DNA from: Harmonia axyridis
Lineage: Eukaryota > Arthropoda > Insecta > Coleoptera > Coccinellidae
Assembly (NCBI RefSeq): GCF_914767665.1
Contig: NC_059504.1
Span: 35,495,720 to 35,559,719, forward strand
DNA length: 64,000 nt
Reading direction: 5' to 3'
Shown here one piece after another: positions 11,916 through 23,700 of the stretch (position 1 is the first letter of the stretch; each line of letters opens with the position of its first letter). Position numbers and translations under genes: made by a program. A model generated the notes under the pieces. That model had not been told where the DNA came from, did not search any database, and saw only the letters and a program-made list of their open reading frames with translations.

Positions 11916-13293
11916 GTACTAAACAACATACAATAGTGCTACTACTGGTTTATGGAATTTCAAATACTCAATTAAAAATTCTCAATAAAAAGCTCCATGT
12001 TCAACTTCATGTGATATTCATTATTAAATTTTTTCAATATGAGGAAATAGTAAACTGGACGTGGCAAAAATTTCTTCCTCAAAATGAATCCAAAACTTCA
12101 TATTCGAAAAACAACTAACCAAAAGTATGATGAAGGTCCAGATCCCCCATCGATATAACTTCCTCCATAAATATCTTCCTGTTGATTCACCAGGGGGTGC
12201 TAAAAAAGGAGTCTCCGCAGTACTAATTCAGGACCGTTGTGACATTCGATATTTGACACTGAAGTTAACATTCGATCAGTTGCAACTATAAATAATGCAT
12301 TGTTCTAAAACCGTACCGACTCTACATCAGTTCATCACATAATCATTCGATCGATACGTCTAGTGTCCAATTAAAAAAAATGCACGTGAAACGAACTTCT
12401 ATCCATCGACGATAAGCCCGTGCTGCTTACACATTCAATGATCAATTTGTGAGTATGGTGTTGCATGTTGTTTTATTCAATTGTGTTGTTGACGGGGAGA
12501 ACGTCAGTGCACGCTAGGGATAGCTACAAGAATTTAGGGAAGAATATTCAATGGATGTGACCTCACAGTTAAAATATAGGGTAACAAGTTGATTTTTGTT
12601 ACTTTATCGCTTTAATTTTCATTTTATGGAATAGATGCAGAAAATTCAATTACGATGCGTAGCAGATTTTAAGTAGACAATTCAGTGCAGAAAAAATTTT
12701 CCCGCATTTTTCCGAAATTTCTTTTTATATTCAATGAAAATTAACGTTGAGCTTTCATTTGAGGATTTTCACTTATTCTTGCACCAGAACAAAAACGGCA
12801 CTGGTATCTATTTCCAAAATAGCCTCTGAAAGTTCTGTAACGAAATTCAAATTATTTTTGTGGAAAAATAGCTGACAGAAATGAGAATAAAAATTTCTTA
12901 AAGGTCCCTAAGTACTTCAGTGCAAATTAATTTTGATATTGTGCGAAAATCGCTAGATCGATTCTTTCAATTTTTGAAGAAATCTTCGTAGGGCAATTTC
13001 GATATATTCACAAATTTTTTTCACAAAAAAATTTATAGTTATTGTTTCATATAACTCCGAAAATTGAAAGGTTTTTCAATCATATCTTGATCATTACAAT
13101 GATGAATTTCAATATATTTTCATTATCACGGAATTACCAGATTTTTCTTGAACTCACTTCAAGCCAAATGTTATTGTTCGCTTTTTTATTAGGTAATATT
13201 TCCATTTATTGATATTCCGAACTGAATTGAAAAACACGAGAACATAAAATTTAGCTCTAAATATTTTGTATGTATTTCCGCATCAGAATGTAA
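11916..13293. other. AT-rich stretch, only a weak promoter-like patch
   Basis: Apart from the TATA/initiator patch at 12287-12450 no gene or element was seen. Confidence 0.35.
12287..12450 (+). promoter_or_regulatory. Promoter-like TATA/initiator with following splice donor
   Basis: TATAAATA at 12287-12294 is followed by the insect initiator TCAGTT at 12327-12332, and a consensus donor gtgagt begins near 12450. The TATA-initiator spacing is about 42 nt, longer than the usual 30. ATGs between them are closed by stops and do not splice in frame to the exon at 17422, so this could only be a noncoding first exon of Hr38. Weak candidate. Confidence 0.25.
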
Positions 13294-15738
13294 AAAGGAC
13301 CCCGCACGTTTAGTAGGGAAAATGGCTTTCCGTGAATTTGGCTGAATTTTTGATATGTTGTAGTTCTTGATGAACTGATCAGAAAAGTCCCCAGCCATAA
13401 AGCTCAAAAATGGGCAGTTTTCGAGATATGGAGCTTTGAAAATGGATTTTTTGCAATTTTCGGGGTTTTTGCTCATCAATCAGGGAGCTCTCATTTCTGG
13501 TTTTTATGGAATTTGGATGTTCGGCGGCCAGAACCCGACTGAGAAATGATCTTCCTTGGTTATATTAGGCACCGCCATCGATAATTTTTTATACACTGCT
13601 CCACATTGGCTATGAAATGAGATACAAAATCCAAGATCTTCCATACATCTTTCCATGCCACAAGATGACGCCAGAATAATTCACATGACCGAGAAACGAC
13701 ATATTGTGAAATTTTTTTAAGATTTTTTTAATAACTGAATCCTCATATATCTGATGTCCAATAATATCAAATATGTTAGCCGAAATGTTCATAACCAGGC
13801 ATCGCGAGCTGTAATGGGGGAAAATGGGAAAATCATTATCATATATTCTCAGGGATAACAATTGTGATCACTATTGATGTCATTTACATATGATATGTGA
13901 TTTGTTTCTCATAAATCTCGATAATCTGACAATGGGGTACCAAGACATTTTCCTCAGAATGTCTCGAAATTGATGATAGCATCTCACAGACAAACGAATC
14001 CGTGAAAATGTCTGCAGTTTTGATACAATATAGTACTATCCTGGTAGAATATAGAAATCCAAGTGTTGGAAGCAAACTATGAATGGAACTTCCGATATTA
14101 ACCCACGAATTCTTGAAAATATTTTTTTTTCTATGAACTTTTTGAACTTCACACATACGAATGAATAGGTACTATCTAATAATATGATCGTTGGCAAAAT
14201 GAATGAGTAGATTAATCAAAAACAATATAATAATGAGAGTAACATTCATAATAATAATAACAATAATGATAATAAACAAAAAACTTTTAAAATTATATTA
14301 GCAATCGCAAGAAATCATTTAGAATATTATGAATCGAATCGGGGGCAAAATTAATGATTTGATAACATAAAACTATATCAACGAACGTAACACAATCACA
14401 AATCATCTCAAAAATAAGAAGAAAAATCAAGCCTTTCACGCCATGTAAACTCCTATCTAACTACTCGATCTTTGGTTGGGTCGATACTACCTCATCAAAT
14501 CATAATATCATTGATTCATTCTGTTGGCAGCATCGATCACATAGTTCAATAAATCGGAATTTGGATATTTGACTCCTTGGTTATGGCGAGCATAACCAAT
14601 GGCGTGAAAGGCTTGATTTTTCTTCTTATTTTTGAGATGATTTGTGATTGTGTTACGTTCGTTGATATAGTTTTATGTTATCAAATCATTAATTTTGCCC
14701 CCGATTCGATTCATAATATTCTAAATGATTTCTTGCGATTGCTAATATAATTTTAAAAGTTGTTTGTTTATTATCATTATTGTTATTATTATTATGAATG
14801 TTATTCTCATTATTATATTGTTTTTGATTGATCTACTCATTCATTTTGCCAACGATCATATTATTAGATAGTATTCATTCGTATGTGTGAAGTTCAAAAA
14901 GTTCATAGAAAAAAAATATTTTCAAGAATTCGTGGGAAGTTCCATTCATAGTTTGCTTCCAACACTTGGATTTCTATATTCTACCAGGATAGTACTATAT
15001 TGTATCAAAACTGCAGACATTTTCACGGATTCGTTTGTCTGTGAGATGCTATCATCAATTTCGAGACATTCTGAGGAAAATGTCTTGGTACCCCATTGTC
15101 AGATTATCGAGATTTATGAGAAACAAATCACATATCATATGTAAATGACATCAATAGTGATCACAATTGTTATCCCTGAGGATATATGATAATGATTTTC
15201 CCATTTTCCCCCATTACAGCTCGCGATGCCTGGTTATGAACATTTCGGCTAACATATTTGATATTATTGGACATCAGATATATGAGGATTCAGTTATTAA
15301 AAAAATCTTAAAAAAATCTCACAATATGTCGTTTCTCGGTCATGTGAATTATTCTGGCGTCATCTTGTGGCATGGAAAGATGTATGGAAGATCTTGGATT
15401 TTGTATCTCATTTCATAGCCAATGTGGAGCAGTGTATAAAAAATTATCGATGGCGGTGCCTAATATAACCAACGAAGATCATTTTTCAGTCGGGTTCTGG
15501 CCGCCGAACATCCAAATTCCATAAAAACCAGAAATGAGAGCTCCCTGATTGATGAGCAAAAACCCCGAAAATTGCAAAAAATCCATTTTCAAAGCTCCAT
15601 ATCTCGAAAACTGTCCATTTTTGAGCTTTATGACTGAGGACTTTTCTGATCAGTTAGTTCATCAAGAACTACAACATATCAAAAATTCAGCCAAATTTAC
15701 GGAAAGCCATTTTCCCTACTAAACGTGCGGGGTCCTTT
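13294..15738. mobile_element. 2.4-kb palindromic element (long inverted repeat)
   Basis: Left arm 13294-14444 and right arm 14599-15738 are near-perfect reverse complements, about 1.14 kb each, around a 154-bp centre. Outer ends are AAAGGACCCCGCACGTTTAG and its complement. Open frames of 83-90 codons appear identically in both arms, inverted, and look accidental. No transposase was seen. A rearranged copy lies at 24397-25780. If transcribed it would form a very long RNA hairpin. Confidence 0.85.
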
Positions 15739-16109
15739 CGTGAATTTTTAAATTCACCATTAAAATTATTTAGATACGATTGACAAACCTTTCAATTTCC
15801 AAGGTGATATATAACAAAAACTATAATCTTTTTCGTTGAAAAAATCAGTGAATTCATTCTAACCTGCCTTACGAAGCTTTCTTCCAAAACTGAAACAATC
15901 GTTGAAGCAATTTCCGCGTAGAATCTAAATAAATGGGCACTTTCAATAACTCGTTTTTGAAATATAATGCATTAGAATTTCTATATTTTCCAAGCATCAT
16001 AAAACTCAGCTGTTGAACCTTTAAGACCTATCATATATGTATAGGTGTTTTAGACTCGTCTGGGGTAGCTTCATCTCAGATTAACGTTTATAACAATTGA
16101 GTTTTTTAG
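15739..16109. other. AT-rich, no recognised feature
   Basis: No gene or element was seen. Confidence 0.35.
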
Positions 16110-16505
16110 CTGCATGAGAAGTTTCTTCAGTTGTTGTCTGTGGTATAACAATTGAAAATGTCAAGCTATGTTGACATTTCTGTTCAGTAAGGTTTGGCAA
16201 TTCATAATGAATCGTTTAACGCCAGAACGGCGTTTCTAAATTGATTAAATTTACTTAAATAAAAATAAATAAAAGTCCATAGAGCATTTCATCCATTTTA
16301 CGGTCGATATAATCGAACTAGTGAGCAAGCAAGTCGTACAGTTATTGAACGTTTCCACACTAATTTTACTCTTCTCGATTCAAATCGATCAACAATCCAA
16401 ATAAATGTGTGTTGAAGAAGAAAAACGTCGATACGTCGCCGTACTCAACTTGTTGGCCTACAATATTCATTATTTGAAGTTCTAAAGCTCTTTAAAAACG
16501 CCCAT
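16110..16505 (+). mobile_element. Tc1/mariner family A-like remnant
   Basis: GTTTGGCAATTCATAATGAA gives the family A start MNRLTPER, followed after a gap by FYGRYNRTSEQASRTVIERF HTNFTLLDSN, the N-terminal domain part that family A copies 1-3 lack. Then comes a jump to the 3' end (TTGAAGTTCTAAAGCTCTTT AAAAACGCCC). Heavily deleted. Confidence 0.6.
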
Positions 16506-16928
16506 TATTCACTAATGAAATGCCCTGTATAGATTAATTATTTTTTCGAAAATGTGGCCCGAGAGAATGAGATCAAAATGTTCCCACTGTAAAATAAAGT
16601 AGATTTGAAAAAATTCCTATAAAAATAAGGAGTTTTGAGATAATCCTATAAAAAATGGAACAACCTTTTAAGTCATCAATTCAACATTAGAATCTGCCTC
16701 AAATTCTAATAGAAAAAGTTGAGATGTACTGGGGTACACTTCATAGAAATAAGAAGCGGAAACAAACAGCAATATCACATCGTGGTTGATAATAGCGTAG
16801 CGGTACTTTATTTCATTACAAGGTATTTCATGTTGTTTGTAATAAATAATCCATTCCACGAAACTCAAAAATATTTTTCACTCGTAACATTGTTTCCTAA
16901 ATTTCACTTCACCACAAATACATTTTTT

Positions 16929-17328
16929 TCTCTATTTCAGTATCGTAATGAGTTATCACAGTACTGACAAAAGTGTTGTAATGAACTCATTACAGCATTG
17001 TTATCAGTTATTACATTGACTTCCGATCCTACCAATTTTCAACACACGTCAATTGTCAATATAATATAATTTGGATAAAATGAAATTATTTGCAAATTCT
17101 TTTAATTCTGGTGTTGTAACATCGATTTCTTCAGACGAATTTAATGCGTAACTTTAAATTATTTCAAAATTCGAAATGTACGATTAAAAATTCAAATTCC
17201 GTAATTTGTCAATTTTCGTAAATAAAAGTCACACCAACTGCCAAGATACAATACAAAAGTCTAATACTGGTTGCAGAAGGCAATTCCAACAATCATCCAA
17301 AACGAATTTTGCATTCGTGTTGGAATTT
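16929..17328 (-). repeat. Repeat family B, copy 4
   Basis: Same orientation as copy 3, with the GTAATGAACTCATTAC palindrome and the ACACCAACTGCCAAGATACA block. It ends about 90 bp before the first recovered Hr38 exon. Confidence 0.7.
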
Positions 17329-17421
17329 TAGTATATACTATTCATCCATTTTATTTATTTCAATGACAACATGGTATCTCAATTCTTGACTAATAATAAT
17401 CTATAAATCTCTTCCTTTCAG

Positions 17422-17719
17422 ACCTCTTTTAGCACGAGCAGCTTCGCAGACCTTCTGACAGGCTCGTTTTCTGACGAACCCAGCGCAGTATTAGCACAAG
17501 AAGATCTGAACCCTTTTTCTGAAGTACAGCTTCATTCTCAACCCACCTCGCCAGCCCCTTTACCAAGTTTCCAGGAGACCTATTCCGTCAAGTACGGTCA
17601 GGCTACCTCAAGCACCGCGTACAAAATGGACGAAGAATGCTATAACGTCTCGTACCACCATCCCACATCTCATCAAGTCGCCACACATCCATACGACTAT
17701 CAACAGTTGCAGTTTCCAG
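17422..17719 (+). CDS. Hr38: Hr38 coding exon A (N-terminal activation domain)
   Basis: 298 bp, residues 1-99 of the recovered protein plus one base of codon 100. The acceptor is a good polypyrimidine tract (cttcctttcag) and the donor is CCAG/gtgagt. It encodes the conserved TSFSTSSFADLLTG start of the A/B domain, then a Pro/Gln/Tyr/His-rich stretch. The frame stays open from the first base with no ATG until codon 69 (KMDEECYNV), so translation normally starts in an upstream exon that joins here in phase 0. An alternative start at the internal Met is possible but not supported by other evidence. Confidence 0.93.
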
Positions 17720-20700
17720 GTGAGTACAATTCAATGATCTATTAATACTTAGATGCGCCCTTGAACGGTCGTACAGTGCTAAATATTGACTCCAACATTA
17801 GAGAGAGTAAGATTGAGCCTCATGTTGCATGATCACGAGAGAGAGAGAGAGGATAAAGATGTTTGATTTCAACCAATGATCTTCTTCCAATGCACATCCA
17901 CTAATGGATGTTTGCGATATCATTTTCCATTCCTTTTTCATTTCTTGCGATGTGTATTAATGACTGTATATCGTGTAGTCCTGTCCATTGTCTGATATGT
18001 CGTAGCCAAGACATTTTCTTCCGTCCGATTCATCTCCGACCTTCAGTCTTGCTGTTTGCCTCTTTTTGATCACCTCAAACAGTTCCCATTTTTTGTTAAC
18101 ACGTCTAAGAACTTTCTCATTTGCCACCCTAGCCGTTCACGATACCTTAAGTATTCTGCGATATCTGCCACATCTCGAAAGCCTCCAACTTGTTTTCTGC
18201 GTTCGCCTTCGATGTCCAACTCTCCATACAATAAAGAAGCATCGACCAAACGTAGCACTTTACAAATCTTAGTTTCAGGTTAAGGTTGAAATCGGAACAG
18301 GTAAGCAATTTCCGAAGCCTCAGGAATGCAGCTTTATGCGTCATTTCATTTCCTTATCTGATGTCCAGTCTTCAGAAAGTCAGATGCCCAAGTATTAAAT
18401 TTTTCTACTCTCTCTATGGGCCTTGCGTCAAATATCAATGTGGACCACCAATGATAAGTGAAGCCAAATCCCTTGATCTAAAATGGGTCATTGATCGATT
18501 GGTTCAATATGTTCAACCAATCAAAACGTCAGTTGGTTGGGCCACTGCTCACGATACTAGGTATAAATATCGTGCGTCTCTTTATGTTAGAGTTGATTCC
18601 TCTTTCTTTGTAGTCTACATACTTATTATTAGATCATTGGTATAATTCTCGATTTGTAATATTCACCTCTTGGCAATTATTAACAGATTCAGTGAAGAGC
18701 CTGCTCAAAACTGAACTAGTTATACTAGTCATGATCATTCGTCATAAAAACTGCTCTATCTATATATCGAGTCACAACGTCCTCCGGCGTTTTCAGATTT
18801 CTAATCCTCAGTCCTCACGATTTATCCACAAATCTTCTCCTAGTCCGGTCTCTCCTTATCAACTCCTTCCCTCCAACTTTTCCGAGTACTTCCTTTATTG
18901 TGGTCTCAATTCCAGGATTTTCATGTCATTAACGATGTTTGAATTTAGTTTTCCTTATCTCCTTGATCGTCTTTTTCCTGATTAATTCGGTTATTGATAT
19001 TATCTTTTTAAACTGTAACGTTTTGGATATGTGGTTCGACGACTTCTTGAATGTCCATGCTAAGGTATAGGTAGCCCCCATTGTATATAGAAAAAGGAAA
19101 CAAAATAAAACTTCATATTCAGAAATATACAATGTTGGCAACGATGCGTGGAACAGAGATGCAATCCCATTAGTTAAAAAAAGATTGTGGTCATTTGAAC
19201 AATTGCTTCTCCAATTTCATTACAAAATCTCCATATCACTGATTCGCAAAGGCCAATCTTCTCAAACCTAATTTGAGGCGGTGATCTTGGCTTTTTGTAG
19301 TTTTTCTGGGCCACTCAGAAACTGACACTTTGTGTCCCCGACCTTATTTAACAATAACAATAACAATATTTTATTGATTTCCCATATATACAAAGTAGAA
19401 AGGAAAACAGGTCATCCAAAAAAGAAAAACAAAAAAATATTTCAAATATTGACTACATTATCCCTACTTGAACAAAAAAATTCTTCAATGTTGTATGGCT
19501 CAACATGCAAAAGAAAACAATAAAGAGACTTCCCGAAAGACCCATGACCATATAACCTTTGAATGTTCACTGGTAAACTGTTAAACAGTTTAATACCCAT
19601 ATATGCCGGTCCCTTTTCAGTTAAAGACAAAGAATGAACCGGAAAATTAAATGGATGTATTCTTCTAGTGTTATTAACATTTAAATGACTACAGAAATAA
19701 TGCTGGTGTTTATGCATGAACATCAATATCTTATAAATGTACAATCCATAGATAGTCAAAATGTTATTTTGCTTGAACCTACCACGACATGATTCCCTGA
19801 AACCTAGACGAAATATTACTCTCAAGGCCGATTTTTGCGTTTTCATAATCTGATGAGCTCCAGAACTGCTTCCCCAAAAAATGATGCCATAACTTAATTG
19901 TGAGTGAAACATAGCATAGTAAACCGTTTTTAATACATCAACATCAACTTGATCTCTAAGAATCCTTAATGCAAAAATGACCGATTTTAATTTCTTATTA
20001 ACTTCTTCTACATGGCTATGATATTTCATGAAACTATCTATATGAACTCCCAGAAACTTAACACATTCACTGATTAATACTACAGTATTTCGGTAGGTTA
20101 TACTTTTTGGGTAGTAGCGATTTGCTCTTTCAGTCTTGAAAATAATACATTGGGTCTTATCATTATTAATCACAAGCTGATTTTCAATACACCATTCATT
20201 TACTCTATTCATAGTATCCTCAAATTCTCTTATACCACTAAAAATGTTCAAAGCCGAGATGATGATGTTCGCATCATCCGCAAATAATAAGGACTTGATG
20301 GAATCAGAAAGAAAAATGTTAGGGAGGTCATTGATGAAAATAACAAAGAGCAATGGTCCCAAGATACTGCCCTGCGGCACGCCTAACTCGATAATTCTCT
20401 CTGAAGACAGGTGATCACGTTTTCCGTCAAACACAACGACTTTTTGTTTTCTGTTCTGAAGGTAGCTCTCAATTAATTTAAGTTGTTTGTCCCTTATGCC
20501 GTAAACACTCAACTTGTAGAGTAAAAGTTTATGATTTACACTATCAAAAGCTTTGGCCAAGTCAAGCACGATAGCTATGGGTACCTCTCCTTTCTCAAGT
20601 GATTCGAAAATCTTGCAAGTGAGTTCAAAAACAGACGTTTCGGTACTCTTTCCCTTCATAAAACCATGCTGGCAGCCCGCGAAAACATCAAATTTCCGAA

Positions 20701-23700
20701 AAAATTTCACGAATCTATTAGCTAAAACCTTCTCAAACACTTTTGCGAAAGAGGATAAGAGACTTATGGGCCTATAATTACCCAAATTATCCCTTGCACC
20801 TTTTTTGAAGAGAGGCTTCACTACAGCTACTTTAAGATCATCCGGAAATATTCCAGACTGAAAAGAAAGATTCATAATATGGCATAGTGGATCCATTATA
20901 AACTCTAAACAGTGTTTGATAACACTCATAGGAACTTGATCATGTCCGCATGATCTCTTATTTTTCAACTGTTTCACGGCATGATAAATTTCCGACTTTT
21001 GAACCTCAAACATAAAAAATGATTTTTCCCTACGTTCAAGTTCTCTGCTACAAGATCTTGGCAATTTCGAAACCAGGTTAGGTGCAGTTGTAACAAAATG
21101 TTCATTAAATTTCTCAACAAACTCTGAAACATCCCCAACAATCTGAAAACCGTTTTCACGCAATTTACCTGAAACATGACGGATTATATTCCAAGTTGTC
21201 TTGGATTTGTTATTGGATTCTGAAATTTTGTCGCCATAATACGCTTTTCTTACCTCACAAATCGCTCTATCATATTTAATTTTTGAATTTTTATATGCAT
21301 TCCTGTAAGAAGAATCTATCCTAGATACGACCAGTAATATATCAAGCTGATTTTTTAAATTTTCCACCTTAGAATTTTTGAACTTAGGTTTTGAAAGTTT
21401 ATTCTTGGATTTATACACTTTCTCTTGAAAATTATTTCTGAATAGTGAACAAAACCTCTCTGAGAAAGTGTTCCATAAGTTATTTACGTCTTCTTCTGTG
21501 GAATGAAGTACGTCATCCCAATTTTGATCAGATAATACAATATTAAATGAATTTAAATTAGTTTCATTAATCTGTCTTACCCTAAATACTTCCTCAGGAA
21601 CATCCAACAACTGTCGAATCCTGAGCTTCTGACCACAATGATCAGAAAGATGAGCCTCGAAAACAGAGGACCCACAGTTCTCGAAATTTGTGAGGATATT
21701 ATCTAAACATGTCGACGATGTTGTTGTTATTCTTGTTGGTTCACGTATTTTAGCTTCGATCCCAAAGCTCCCAATTAGATCAAAAAAATTTTGTGCATTC
21801 TCACTTCTCCACACTTATGCAATATAGATCTAATGGTTCTTCTGGAAACTTCTTTCCTTCCCTGTCTAAATAGACAAACGGGCTTCGCTCAAGCCTACAA
21901 TTCCTACGCTGTGAAGGCACTGAAATTCACATACGAATAAATATAACTGTTTCTAAACTAATATTATGTCATCTCCCTCTGGAAAGCGTTACACATTATT
22001 TTACTTGTGAAAGAGCATTTCAATTCAATTGTGTTAATGGTACTATTTTATTTGCATGAATAATTCTGTCTACAAAAACAATCCAAAATAATTTCATAAA
22101 TTTAAAGACAAAATTATTCGAGAAGATGGTATTTAGATCAAAATCATTGAATAAATATATAATTGGACGAATTTGATATCTCTCAACACATTATCCTCGA
22201 CATCAAAGGAGTATAAATTTACGGCAATCATTCAAAATGAACCAACCAAACCAGCACTAAAATTATAAATTCAGCATATCCAGAATCAATAACTGCTCAA
22301 AAAGACCCATTTGCATGCATAATTATCATTTAACTTCATCATGTTGAGGATTTCTAGTTCTCCATTGACTTCTTCAATTTAAAATGAAATTCAAACAATC
22401 AATACGAATTATTTTGAAATAAGTAACAATTTAGGTCAAGTTTCCTGGAAGAATAATTACAAAATGTCTCTGAAAGCTAGAAATGTTCAGGCTGGTTCAG
22501 ATCTCGAATTGATTTCAAGTCAAGCTCAAGCCAAGTAGCTTGAATAACAAGCCAAGCCGTGAATCCCTAACCGAACATTATACCCCCCAAGAACATTTTT
22601 ATCCGCTTTGAAAGAACACAACTTCCCGGGTGAAATTGAGTAGCTCTAGTATGCCTGAACCTCTTCAAACCCTTTCTAGTCGACTATCACTTTGTAAACC
22701 AAATCCGAAAAAAGTACGTTGCGCCATTTTGGTAAAAGCCAGTCTTGGTGGTATTCTGCCCATTGCCGACGAGTCCAAGTGATAGCCGTGGTACTCTTAA
22801 AGGAATTTTTGCCTTAAATTTGCAGCATGCAACCGTCTCCTTTTGGTACTGGTTGAGACTATAGGTCCTCAAAAAATGACTTCAAAGGACTGTTACAGAT
22901 ACCGTTCTTTTCCTTCGAGTAATATTTGTGATATAATGGTCTTTCCTTGGAGATATTTCTCTGGGCATTGAATAACACAATTCTTTTCACCGACTCGTAA
23001 TTTTATATATCAAAAATGTTTCCATACAATTGGAATGCTTTCCAAAACTTTTGAGACATACGTTATTAGGTTCGAATAATATCATCTTCAAGAATTATTT
23101 TAATCCATTCTTTCACTTACGTCTTCAGGTACTGGTCCCTACTACGCCTCCCCCCAGACATGCGGCTCAAGCTTCGAAGCTTTGATGAGCCAAGAAAGCT
23201 ACTCCCTCCCCGCCTACCAGACCAGCACCACGTCAGAACTTCACATCAGCACAACCCTCAGCCCCAAACAACGAAGAGCCTCGCTACCACTCCAGAGATC
23301 AGAATCAACGAGTAGTAGTGAAAGTCCGAAATTGAGACTAACGGGACCGACACCTTCAGCCTGTTCTTCAGCTGCCAGTTCACCTGGGGGTCCTGGCGAC
23401 AAAGGACCCACGTCACCGTCTCCGTCGCAATTGTGTGCGGTTTGCGGGGATACAGCCGCTTGCCAGCATTATGGTGTTAGAACGTGCGAAGGTAACTATT
23501 TTGAAATAGATCTGCTTGAGTTCGAAATCCTCTGATTGTTGTAATTGGTAAAAGATCAGAGTGAAGTTTTTAGGACTTTTCAGTTCGAAATCTTCTGCAA
23601 AAAATGTAGGTAATTAATTGCCACTAAACCTCTAAAAAATGCTCCACATAGTGTCCTGGATGGTTGGTGTGCTATTGTTTCTGGTTCAATTTGAGTGGGA

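Noticed and set aside
13610..14156. 83- and 90-codon frames repeated in the palindrome arms
   Set aside because: Their repetition follows from the duplicated DNA, the composition is not protein-like and no family was recognised.
23182..23535. A 117-residue stand-alone protein starting MMSQESYSL
   Set aside because: This is Hr38 exon B read through its donor into the intron; the zinc finger is completed only by splicing to exon C.
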